Below, in pieces: positions 17,446-24,996 of a DNA stretch of 64,000 nucleotides (its first letter is position 1; each line of letters opens with the position of its first letter). A program made the position numbers and the translations under genes. Below the pieces are notes generated by a model. The model worked only from the letters and a program-made list of their open reading frames with translations, did not search any database and was not told the origin of the DNA. This DNA is from Duganella radicis (lineage in GTDB: Bacteria; Pseudomonadota; Gammaproteobacteria; Burkholderiales; Burkholderiaceae_D). The stretch covers positions 310,001-374,000 of the forward strand of contig NZ_WNKY01000001.1 in assembly GCF_009720825.1 (NCBI RefSeq), in the 5' to 3' direction.

Positions 17446-19404
17446 ATGAAAAAATTCCTGATCGGTTTATTTGCCGGCGCAAGCCTGCTGCTGGCAACCC
17501 AGGCGCAAGCGGCGCCGGTGGATTTCGAAGACCTGCACGCGGATGGCGACTTCGCCGCGTTGGCCAGTCCCTACGCGGGCCTGAACTGGGCCGAAGACTG
17601 GTACTACGGCGACAGCACGATTGAAGGCTACGACAATGGCGCGCACTCCGGCGTGTCCTTCCTCACCAATGGCTACGGCGTGGACAATCTGTCGGTCAGC
17701 GGCACCAGCGCCTTCAACTTCAAGGGCGCATGGTTCGCCGCGCCCAACACCAACGGCGCGGTTGCCAGCTGGATCAACATCACCGCCTACGACGCCGCCG
17801 ACCACGTGATTGGCAGCACCGGCAACGTCAACATCGGCGCCGGCTACCAGTGGGTGTCCGCCAACTTTGCCAACGTATCGCGCCTCAACATCGCGCGTGA
17901 CGATGGCTGGTTCGTGATGGATGACTTTACCGTCCAGAGCGCGGTACCGGAGCCGGGCACGGTCCTGATGCTGCTGGCGGGGCTGGGGGTAGTGGCGTTT
18001 GCCGCGCGCCGCCGCGGCGCGAAGGCGGCGCTGCTGCCGGCCGCGTTGCTGGCAGTGGCCTGCGGTGCGGCCCAGGCGCAAAACTGCGGCACCGGTGGCG
18101 GCGCCACCGTCTGCCTGAGCGCTACCGGCTCGTCCGACAACATCAAATTGAACTGGACCGTCAGCGGCGCCGTCACCGGCCTGCAAATCTACCGCGACAC
18201 CGACAGCGACGCCACTGGCCGCAGCCGCATCGCCATTCCGAGCGCCAGCGCGACCACCTACACCGACACCACGCCGGCCGTCGGCGTGCCATATTGGTAT
18301 TGGGTGAAATTCACCACCGCTACCGGCGGCTCCAGCTCCGGCTCGGCCACGGCGGTGCGCGTGGGCGTGATCCGCAGCCTGACCAGCGTGCAGCTGTCGG
18401 CGCAAATGTCGCCGGGCTGGAATCTGGGGAATTCGCTGGAAGCCATCGGCGGTGAAACCGCGTGGGGCAATCCGCCCGCCAACCAGGCCTTGTTCAACGC
18501 CGTGAAAGCGGCCGGCTTCAAGACCGTCCGCATTCCGCTGTCGTGGAGCCAGTACGCTGACGCCAACTACAACATCAGCGCCAGCTGGATGGCGCGCGTG
18601 AAGGAGGTGGTGGACGAGGCCCGTAGTGCCGGCCTGTACGTCATCATCAACGTCCACTGGGACGGCGGCTGGCTGCAACCGACCTACGCCGCGCAATCGG
18701 CGGCCAATGCGCGCCTGGCCAAGTTCTGGACGCAGATCGCCAACACCTTCAAATACTACGATGACTATCTGCTGTTCGCCGGCACCAACGAGGTGATGGT
18801 GACCAATGTGTACAGCGCGCCGACGGCGGAAAACATCGCCGTGCAAAACGGCTTCAATCAGGTCTTCGTCAACACCGTGCGCGGCACCGGCAGCAACAAC
18901 GCCCAGCGCCACCTGATCGTCCAGGGCTACAACACCAACATCGACTACACCTACGCCACCAACACCGTGCCGAGCGACTCCGCCAGCAAACGCATGATGA
19001 TGGAGGTGCACTTCTACGATCCGTACAACTTCACCCTGAACACCGACAGCAAGATCTGGCAATGGGGTTCGATCGCCACCGATTCCACGGCGACCGAAAC
19101 CTGGGCCAACGAAGCCTATGTGGACGCGCAGTTCCAGAAAATGAAAACGCGCTTCATCGACAAAGGTGTGGCGGTTGTCCTGGGCGAATTCGCGGCCAGC
19201 GTGCGCACCGAGTACGATGCGGCCGGCAAATACCGCCAGTACTGGGACCAGTACATCACCAAGTCGGCGTACCAGCACGGCATGGTGCCGGTGTACTGGG
19301 ATAATGGCCCGACGGCCAATCACCAATCGGGCCTGTTCAACCGTTCCACCGGCGCGCAGGTTTATCCCGCGGTGATCAGCGCCATCGTCAACGCTGCCAA
19401 GTAA
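17446..19404 (+). CDS. PEP-CTERM protein fused in frame to a GH5 endoglucanase
   Basis: 652 aa. Residues 1-23 are a signal peptide; 24-165 a short beta-rich domain; 167-190 a full PEP-CTERM sorting signal (VPEPGT, hydrophobic stretch, then AARRR). Instead of ending there, the frame continues: 191-212 (GAKAALLPAALLAVACGAAQ) looks like a second signal peptide, ~217-308 like a fibronectin-III-type module, and ~315-652 is a GH5 catalytic domain with GWNLGNSLE, acid/base E449 (AGTNEV) and nucleophile E581 (VLGEF). A PEP-CTERM signal is normally at the extreme C-terminus. An internal GTG at 17992 could start a separately secreted GH5. Ribosome-binding site GGGGAGA at 17437-17443. Confidence 0.85.
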   Translation: MKKFLIGLFAGASLLLATQAQAAPVDFEDLHADGDFAALASPYAGLNWAEDWYYGDSTIEGYDNGAHSGVSFLTNGYGVDNLSVSGTSAFNFKGAWFAAPNTNGAVASWINITAYDAADHVIGSTGNVNIGAGYQWVSANFANVSRLNIARDDGWFVMDDFTVQSAVPEPGTVLMLLAGLGVVAFAARRRGAKAALLPAALLAVACGAAQAQNCGTGGGATVCLSATGSSDNIKLNWTVSGAVTGLQIYRDTDSDATGRSRIAIPSASATTYTDTTPAVGVPYWYWVKFTTATGGSSSGSATAVRVGVIRSLTSVQLSAQMSPGWNLGNSLEAIGGETAWGNPPANQALFNAVKAAGFKTVRIPLSWSQYADANYNISASWMARVKEVVDEARSAGLYVIINVHWDGGWLQPTYAAQSAANARLAKFWTQIANTFKYYDDYLLFAGTNEVMVTNVYSAPTAENIAVQNGFNQVFVNTVRGTGSNNAQRHLIVQGYNTNIDYTYATNTVPSDSASKRMMMEVHFYDPYNFTLNTDSKIWQWGSIATDSTATETWANEAYVDAQFQKMKTRFIDKGVAVVLGEFAASVRTEYDAAGKYRQYWDQYITKSAYQHGMVPVYWDNGPTANHQSGLFNRSTGAQVYPAVISAIVNAAK

Positions 19405-19406
19405 GC

Positions 19407-20054
19407 TTACCAGGCCAGCACACGCGGTCCGACCAGCGCGCCAAGCGCGGTCGGAATCAGCATGCCGATCAGGTACCAGAAGCCGACGAACACGATGCTG
19501 AGTTCGGGGCAGTGCAGACAGTAGACCACAGCGGCGGCGGCGCCAGCGGCAAGGCCCGCCGCCGCTCCCGCAAGGCGCGGCCGGGTCGGAGCGCGCTTGC
19601 GCATCACGTTCAGTACCGCCGCCAACATCGGCAGCGAAATCAAGGCGATCAGCAAAGGGCAATAGCGCCAGGTGGCGCCCCAGAAAAGGTCTGCGCGCGC
19701 CTCCGGCGCGGCGTTCGACAACGCCACGCCGGCCGCGATCCATACGGCCAGCACCGGCACGCCCAGATAGAATGGCAGCACGCCGGTGCGGGCGCCGGGC
19801 GCGGACAGGCGCTTGGCCGCCAGCCAGCCGGCGGCGGCGAGGGCCAACGAGAATACCAGCTTGCCCCAGAACGCCGGCCACGTCAGCTCCTCCAGCAGAT
19901 TGCGACGCACACCCAGCAACACCACCATCAGCGCGCCGCTGGCCAGCAGCCCGCCCAGCACGGGCAGCAGCAGCGCGCGCGCCGCCTGCGGGCGGGTGGC
20001 GGCGCCGGCATCCGGGCCGGTGGACAGCATATCGATCAAGTCATCAGTTTTCAT
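19407..20054 (-). CDS. nrsF: Anti-sigma factor, DUF1109/NrsF family
   Basis: 215 aa with six hydrophobic segments and a short cytoplasmic N-terminus (MKTDDLIDMLSTG). This is the topology and start motif of the DUF1109/NrsF family, which hold SigF-type ECF sigma factors at the membrane. Two cysteines in and near the membrane (RYCPLL; YCLHCPE) match the kind of conserved Cys pair reported as important in the Caulobacter protein. The start overlaps the sigma stop by 4 bp. Metal or oxidative stress as the signal is inferred from the family. Confidence 0.85.
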   Translation of the reverse strand: MKTDDLIDMLSTGPDAGAATRPQAARALLLPVLGGLLASGALMVVLLGVRRNLLEELTWPAFWGKLVFSLALAAAGWLAAKRLSAPGARTGVLPFYLGVPVLAVWIAAGVALSNAAPEARADLFWGATWRYCPLLIALISLPMLAAVLNVMRKRAPTRPRLAGAAAGLAAGAAAAVVYCLHCPELSIVFVGFWYLIGMLIPTALGALVGPRVLAW

Positions 20055-20623
20055 TTTATTTCTCGCAGGGTTGCGGCCAGGGTTTTCAAGCCGCGATGGA
20101 CCGATACTTTTACTGCCGCTTCGGACATGTCCAACAGCTGTGCGGCCTCGCGCACCGACAGGCCATCGAGCTTGGTGTGGACGATGGCGTCGCGCTGCTT
20201 GTCCGGCAGCGTGGCCAGTAACTTCATGACGTCGCGCTGCGCATCGCCGGCCTCCTGGTCGGTGCTGGCGAACAGTGCGTCCTCGTCATCGATAGGCTGG
20301 TGCAGGCTGTCCTGGCGCGCATGACGCCGCAGCCAGTCGATCAGTTTATATCGCGCGATGGCGTAAATCCATGCCGTCACCGGCAAACCGGTGTCGTAAC
20401 TAAGCCGCTGGTTATGTATCGCCAGCAGCGACTCCTGCACCAGATCCTCCACCTGGTCCGGCCATGCGCTCAGCCGGCGGCGCAGGAAGGCGCGCAGGTA
20501 GGGCGTGGTCGCTTGCAGGAAGCCGCGGTAAGCCGGCGCATCGCCCTCCAGCCCCTGCAAGAACAACGCGTGCAGGCGCAATTCGGTGTGGCGCAGCGGA
20601 TTCTGCTCTGTTATTCGTTCCAT
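20051..20623 (-). CDS. sigF: ECF RNA polymerase sigma factor, SigF type
   Basis: 190 aa from the ATG at 20623; codons further upstream look non-protein. Region 2 is seen at PDQVEDLVQESLLAIHNQR and TAWIYAIARYKLIDWLRR, region 4 at LSVREAAQLLDMSEAAVKV followed by HRGLKTL. Length and a coupled DUF1109 anti-sigma gene place it in the SigF/NrsF ECF group. It most likely recognises the promoter-like element at 20665-20690, which drives the divergent cytochrome/molybdoenzyme genes. Confidence 0.9.
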   Translation of the reverse strand: MERITEQNPLRHTELRLHALFLQGLEGDAPAYRGFLQATTPYLRAFLRRRLSAWPDQVEDLVQESLLAIHNQRLSYDTGLPVTAWIYAIARYKLIDWLRRHARQDSLHQPIDDEDALFASTDQEAGDAQRDVMKLLATLPDKQRDAIVHTKLDGLSVREAAQLLDMSEAAVKVSVHRGLKTLAATLREIK

Positions 20624-20664
20624 TGACGTGTTTGGTGACAGTTTAAAAAAATTTATCTGCCGCT

Positions 20665-20690
20665 GTAACCTTGTTTGCTGTTGCAGCGAA
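20665..20690 (+). promoter_or_regulatory. Putative SigF-type ECF promoter (GTAACC-N16-CGAA)
   Basis: GTAACC at 20665-20670, a 16-bp spacer and CGAA at 20687-20690. This is, from memory, the form reported for Caulobacter crescentus SigF targets. It points at the cytochrome b561 gene, whose start is 37 bp after the -10 element. Confidence 0.7.
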
Positions 20691-20720
20691 TTACCTGTCA
20701 CTGTCCACACAAACAGGTAA
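20691..20720 (+). promoter_or_regulatory. Inverted repeat overlapping the ribosome-binding site of the b561 gene
   Basis: TTACCTGT (20691-20698) and ACAGGTAA (20713-20720) are a perfect 8-bp inverted repeat with a 14-nt gap. The right arm holds the Shine-Dalgarno-like AGGTAA, six bases before the ATG at 20727. It lies just after the SigF-like -10 element. Either an operator or an mRNA hairpin hiding the ribosome-binding site. Confidence 0.45.
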
Positions 20721-20726
20721 CACGCA

Positions 20727-21362
20727 ATGAAACACTCAAATCCGCGTCAGCATGATAAGCCGACTGGCGCCGACAAGTCAAAACCGGTCCATTCGGCATG
20801 GCTGCGTTGCGCCCACTGGCTGAATGCCATCGCCGTCGTGCTGCTGGTGACCAGCGGTTGGCGCATCTACAACGCCACTGGCTTCCTCGGCTTTACCATA
20901 CCGCGCGAGATCACGCTGGGCGGATGGCTGGGCGGCGCGCTGCAATGGCATTTCGCGGCCATGTGGCTGTTGATGGCCAACGGCTTGCTGTACTTGCTCA
21001 TTAACCTGCTGTCCGGCCGCTTGCGCCGACAGTTTTTCCCCATCGCCCCACGCCAGCTGCTGCTGGATATGGGCGCGGCTTTGCGCGGCAAGCTGTCCCA
21101 CGCCGATCCGCGTCACTACAACAGCGTGCAGCGGCTGGCCTACGTATTCGTGATGCTCGACAGCGTGTTGCTGGTGCTGTCAGGACTGGTGTTGTGGAAG
21201 TCAGTGCAGTTTCCGTTGCTGCGCGAGCTGCTGGGTGGCTATGAAGGCGCGCGCCGCGTGCACTTCTTTGCCATGGCAGGGCTGTGCGCCTTCGTCGTGG
21301 TGCACGTGGTGATGGTGGCGCTGGTGCCGCGCACCTTGCTGGCCATGCTGCGTGGCCGTTAA
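20727..21362 (+). CDS. Cytochrome b561-type membrane electron carrier
   Basis: 211 aa with four hydrophobic helices and histidines in the expected places for haem b ligation (RCAHWLNAI, LQWHFAAMW, RRVHFFAMA, VVVHVVMVA). It probably passes electrons from the quinone pool to the periplasmic molybdoenzyme encoded next, in the manner of MsrQ for MsrP, though it is not itself an MsrQ-type sequence. First gene of the putative SigF-driven operon. Confidence 0.83.
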   Translation: MKHSNPRQHDKPTGADKSKPVHSAWLRCAHWLNAIAVVLLVTSGWRIYNATGFLGFTIPREITLGGWLGGALQWHFAAMWLLMANGLLYLLINLLSGRLRRQFFPIAPRQLLLDMGAALRGKLSHADPRHYNSVQRLAYVFVMLDSVLLVLSGLVLWKSVQFPLLRELLGGYEGARRVHFFAMAGLCAFVVVHVVMVALVPRTLLAMLRGR

Positions 21363-21378
21363 TGAACAGGACACCACC

Positions 21379-22110
21379 ATGAAAATATCTGAAAAACCTG
21401 ACCTCATCCTGCCTTCCCGCCGCATCTTCCTGCGTAACGGCCTGACGCTCGGCGGCCTGAGTTTGTTGACCGGTTGCGCCGTCGATAACGAGGAGAGCGT
21501 TGACCGTGCCTTGACCGCGATATCGCGTCTCAACGACCGCGCGCAGGCCTGGTTGTTCGACCCGGCGCGGCTGGCGCCCACATACCCGGCCAGCATGATC
21601 ACGCGGCCGTTCCCGTTCAACGCCTACTACGGCGAAGAAGAAATTCGTGAGGTCGATGGCGAGGCATGGCGGCTGGAGCTGAGTGGCCTGATCGCCGACC
21701 GCAAGCCGTGGACGCTGGCGCAGTTGCGCGCCTTGCCGCAGCAGTCGCAGATCACGCGCCACATCTGTGTGGAAGGCTGGAGCGCCATCGGCCAGTGGAG
21801 CGGGGCGCCGTTTGCGCATTTCCTGCGCCGCGTCGGCGCCGACCTGACTGCCAAATATGTCGGCTTCAAATGCGCCGACGACTATTTCACCAGCATCGAC
21901 ATGGCGACCGCGCTGCATCCGCAAACCATCATGGCCTTGAGCTATGACGGCCAGCCCTTGCCGCCGAAATACGGCTTCCCCATGAAGCTGCGCATACCGA
22001 CCAAGCTCGGATACAAGAATCCCAAGCACGTACAAGCCATTTTTGTCACCAATACCTACTCTGGCGGCTACTGGGAAGACCAGGGGTATAACTGGTTCGG
22101 CGGAAGCTGA
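21379..22110 (+). CDS. Tat-exported YedY/sulfite-oxidase-like molybdopterin oxidoreductase
   Basis: 243 aa. The N-terminus carries a twin-arginine motif (SRRIFLRNG) followed by LLTGC, so it looks like a Tat-exported lipoprotein. The oxidoreductase molybdopterin domain shows the Mo-ligating cysteine in HICVEGWSAIGQWSG and the C-terminal pattern GFPMKLRIPTKLGYKN. Relatives reduce methionine sulfoxides or oxidise sulfite; the substrate here is not clear. Start ATG 21379, 16 bp after the cytochrome stop. Confidence 0.85.
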   Translation: MKISEKPDLILPSRRIFLRNGLTLGGLSLLTGCAVDNEESVDRALTAISRLNDRAQAWLFDPARLAPTYPASMITRPFPFNAYYGEEEIREVDGEAWRLELSGLIADRKPWTLAQLRALPQQSQITRHICVEGWSAIGQWSGAPFAHFLRRVGADLTAKYVGFKCADDYFTSIDMATALHPQTIMALSYDGQPLPPKYGFPMKLRIPTKLGYKNPKHVQAIFVTNTYSGGYWEDQGYNWFGGS

Positions 22111-22139
22111 ACCTTCACTCACTTTATGAAAGAACCATC

Positions 22140-22355
22140 ATGAAAAAGATTACCATCGCACTGATCGCCGCTGTTCTGTCCATGTCGAGCGTGGCCTACG
22201 CGCAGGACGGCATGAAGAAAGAAGAAATGAGCAAGGACGCCATGAAGAAACCGGCGAAGAAGGACGCCATGAAGAAGGACGAAATGAAGAAGGACGCGAT
22301 GAAGAAGGATGAAATGAAAAAAGACGAGATGAAAAAAGACGAGATGAAGAAGTAA
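22140..22355 (+). CDS. Secreted MxKDx pentapeptide-repeat protein
   Basis: 71 aa: signal peptide MKKITIALIAAVLSMSSVAYA, then a mature part made of near-perfect pentads MKKDE/MKKDA. It matches the small family described as pentapeptide MxKDx repeat proteins (TIGR02953, as recalled), of unknown function. The mature part has no Cys, His or Trp, is Met- and charge-rich, and could bind metals or present oxidisable methionines, which would make sense beside a possible methionine-sulfoxide-type molybdoenzyme (inference). Last gene before a strong terminator. Confidence 0.85.
   Translation: MKKITIALIAAVLSMSSVAYAQDGMKKEEMSKDAMKKPAKKDAMKKDEMKKDAMKKDEMKKDEMKKDEMKK
22210..22352 (+). repeat. 15-bp tandem coding repeats of the MxKDx gene
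   Basis: Repeated units of the form ATGAAGAAGGACGMN encode the pentads. The last three copies switch to ATGAAAAAAGACGAG, so the array shows recent copy duplication. Copy number is likely to vary between strains. Confidence 0.75.
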
Positions 22356-22381
22356 GCGCAAACAGCCATACAGAAAACCGC

Positions 22382-22415
22382 CCCCGATAAGTTGACCTCA
22401 ATTTATCGGGGTTTT
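22382..22415 (+). terminator. Strong rho-independent terminator
   Basis: CCCCGATAA (22382-22390) pairs perfectly with TTATCGGGG (22403-22411), with further TTGA/TCAA pairing inside after one mismatch, and TTTT follows at 22412. It ends the cytochrome/molybdoenzyme/MxKDx transcript. Confidence 0.88.
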
Positions 22416-22599
22416 CATGTTGAAGCACAGTGAACAGGTCAAGCAAAAAATCGCTGCGAAATACACTGCTGGGCAAAGGGTATCCTGGTAGAGGCATGTG
22501 ACAATTCGATAGTTTTTCCGCATCGCAACATGATAGGATGAGTGAAATTTCCATGGGGGAATTTTTAAGGATTTCCTCTACAGATAACCATCCTTTATC
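22416..22599. other. Non-coding gap before the Rhs genes
   Basis: 184 bp, less GC-rich than the chromosome to its left. No convincing gene is visible. It must hold the promoter of the Rhs operon; an AAGGA-like element lies about 30 bp before the start, too far for a good ribosome-binding site. Confidence 0.5.
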
Positions 22600-24996
22600 A
22601 TGACAGCCAACCAACCAAACTCAAACTTCGTCGCCTCAGCCACCGTACGAAACGCCCTTATAAACAGAATACCTGTTTTGCTTCCGTTGCTGCTTTGTCT
22701 TGGGAATGATGCGGTTGCGGATACTTATGTGTTGGCAAGAAAATATTATCTTGTAACGCCCCTTCAGCGAAACGTCAAAACCGGAGCGGAGGCCGCGAGC
22801 TTGACGGCGAAAGCTTACTGTGGCGGACACGCCATCAATTGCTCCGGGGCATACGTCAGCGAATCCTATAGCGACAGCGCCGCCAGTTGGTGGTGGACGG
22901 GAATAATGTATTACGCCGCCACGCCTGACGATCCTCCTACGCCTACTACAGTGCTGACTCCAGCCCAAATGGCGATCGGAAGTTTTGTTACCTATGAATG
23001 TCCGTCCGGATTTACGAAATACGCGGATAAAGCCATGCCCGGAGTCTGCGTGGCAGCAGATAAACCTGTTTCGTCGCCGCCGCCACTCGACTCAGACGCT
23101 TGCGAGTGCAGTTCCAACTCTCCTGGCGAGGAAGATAGCACCAATCCCACGGCGGGCAATCCCATCGAAATCAGTACTGCCGCCAAGCGGCAAGTCGAAA
23201 CCGACTATCTGGATCCGACAGGGAGTTTGAGTTTCAGCCGCATTTATCGCAGCGATACTAACCGCTGGGAATTCAGCTATCAGATGGCTGCCGGCAATAT
23301 TCAGCAGACTGCATCACCATATGCCAGCCGAGGAGCGAACTGCCTTAGCGGTATGGGCGGGATAGGCGGAGCTTATTGCTATCCCTATATTTCGATTACT
23401 GCCGATAAAGCGGTAATGGTGCGCCGGCCCGGAGGCGCACCGCTGTATTTCAACACCTCCAATTCATTGCTGCCGGCGGCGGACGTCAATGACCGTATTG
23501 CTGCCTGGACGGACAACGGCGAGCAGGTGGGATGGACTGTCGTGAATGGCCTCTCGGACGCAGTGGAAAAGTACAATATGCTCGGCCTGCTGATGGAGAT
23601 CAGGAATCGTAACGGCCGTGTCAAGACATTCGTTTACAGCGACCTGAGCACGCCCGCTACGATTGCGCCGGATGCCGGATATTTGTTGAGGGTGACCGAT
23701 GCTTTTGGCCGGACCTTGAGTTTCACTTATGATGCCAATGGTCTGCTGCACACGATGACGGATCCCGCTGGGCAGGTCTACATCTACGACTATGGCGTCG
23801 CGCGAACCTTGTCGTCGGTTACCTACCCCGGCGGTAAAGTGAAGCGATATCTCTACAACGAATCGGCGAACATTAACTACGGCGTCTCGTTACCGTTTGC
23901 GTTGACGGGCATCGTGGATGAGAACGAGAGCCGTTTTGCGACTTTCCGCTACAACGTCGACGGCACGGCAATTTCGACAGAGCACGCGTTGGGAGCCGAG
24001 AAATACACGGTTTCTTACACCAGCGGGAGCACCTTCAATACCGTGACAGATCCGCTGGGCGCTGTCCGCACCTACTTCATCAAAAAGCCGGCGACGTTCC
24101 GTAAAGCCGCTGAAATTAGACAGCCATCAGCAGATGGTGCTTCCACCGTTCCATTGAGCATGACGTATGACGCCAATGGCAACCTCGCGACCTATACCGA
24201 CTTCAACGGGAATGTCACTAAGTACACCTATGATCTGGCCCGCAACCTGCCGCTTACCAAGGTAAGCGCATTTGGCACCACCAGTGCCATCACCACCACC
24301 ACGGTCTGGGATACCCGCTGGCGTCTGCCGGCCAGGATAGCTGAACCGAAACGCATTACCACCTACACATACGATGACAATGCAAATGTGCTGAGCAAGG
24401 TCATCCAACCGACAACGGATGCCACCGGTGCTTCCGGCATGAGCGCCACCGCAGCCGGGGTAGCGCAGGTCTGGTCCTATACGTACAACGCACTGAGTCA
24501 AATGTTGACGGTCAAAGGTCCGCGCACTGATGTGGATGACACCACTACCTTTACCTATGACGCGCAAGGGAATCTGACCTCGGAAACCGATGCGCTGGGC
24601 CATACGACAACCTACTCGAACCATGATCCCGCAGGCAGGGTGGGGCGGATTGTCGATCCCAATGGACTGGCGACTGATTTTTCCTACACACCGCGCGGAT
24701 GGCTGGCCAGCCGTACAACGGGCAGCGAGAGCACCAGCTTTGAATACGACGGAGTAGGGCAGCTGACCAAGGTGACGCTGCCCAATGGTTCGCAGCTCAG
24801 TTACATCTACGATGCCGCCCACAGGCTGACCCAGGTCACGGATAGCCTTGGCAACAGCATCACTTACACGCTGGACGCGAAAGGCAACCAGAAGGCAGTG
24901 CAGGCTGCGGACGCAAACGGGATACTCGCTCGCAAAGTGGCTCAGGTCTTCAACGTTTTGGGGCAACTGAAAAGCCGTACCGGAGGTATGCAATGA
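22600..24996 (+). CDS. Rhs/YD-repeat protein, N-terminal part (DUF6531-type)
   Basis: 798 aa. A hydrophobic segment (residues ~24-40, ending NDAVADTY) suggests export. After a ~150-residue leader comes the start of the Rhs shell (GNPIEISTAAKRQVETDYL), then many YD repeats (SFTYDANGLLHTMTDPAGQ, TFTYDAQGNLTSETDALG). It stops without the Rhs core and is translationally coupled (ATGA, 24993-24996) to the next gene, which continues the repeat series. Lower GC and different codon use from flanking genes suggest acquisition by transfer. Confidence 0.85.
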   Translation: MTANQPNSNFVASATVRNALINRIPVLLPLLLCLGNDAVADTYVLARKYYLVTPLQRNVKTGAEAASLTAKAYCGGHAINCSGAYVSESYSDSAASWWWTGIMYYAATPDDPPTPTTVLTPAQMAIGSFVTYECPSGFTKYADKAMPGVCVAADKPVSSPPPLDSDACECSSNSPGEEDSTNPTAGNPIEISTAAKRQVETDYLDPTGSLSFSRIYRSDTNRWEFSYQMAAGNIQQTASPYASRGANCLSGMGGIGGAYCYPYISITADKAVMVRRPGGAPLYFNTSNSLLPAADVNDRIAAWTDNGEQVGWTVVNGLSDAVEKYNMLGLLMEIRNRNGRVKTFVYSDLSTPATIAPDAGYLLRVTDAFGRTLSFTYDANGLLHTMTDPAGQVYIYDYGVARTLSSVTYPGGKVKRYLYNESANINYGVSLPFALTGIVDENESRFATFRYNVDGTAISTEHALGAEKYTVSYTSGSTFNTVTDPLGAVRTYFIKKPATFRKAAEIRQPSADGASTVPLSMTYDANGNLATYTDFNGNVTKYTYDLARNLPLTKVSAFGTTSAITTTTVWDTRWRLPARIAEPKRITTYTYDDNANVLSKVIQPTTDATGASGMSATAAGVAQVWSYTYNALSQMLTVKGPRTDVDDTTTFTYDAQGNLTSETDALGHTTTYSNHDPAGRVGRIVDPNGLATDFSYTPRGWLASRTTGSESTSFEYDGVGQLTKVTLPNGSQLSYIYDAAHRLTQVTDSLGNSITYTLDAKGNQKAVQAADANGILARKVAQVFNVLGQLKSRTGGMQ

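Noticed and set aside
22210..22352. Short regular repeats resembling a CRISPR array
   Set aside because: The 15-bp units have no spacers and encode the MxKDx pentads in frame.
22418..22492. 24-codon frame (MLKHSEQVKQ...) after the terminator, thought to be a transposase remnant
   Set aside because: Too short, no ribosome-binding site, and no clear match to any IS family.
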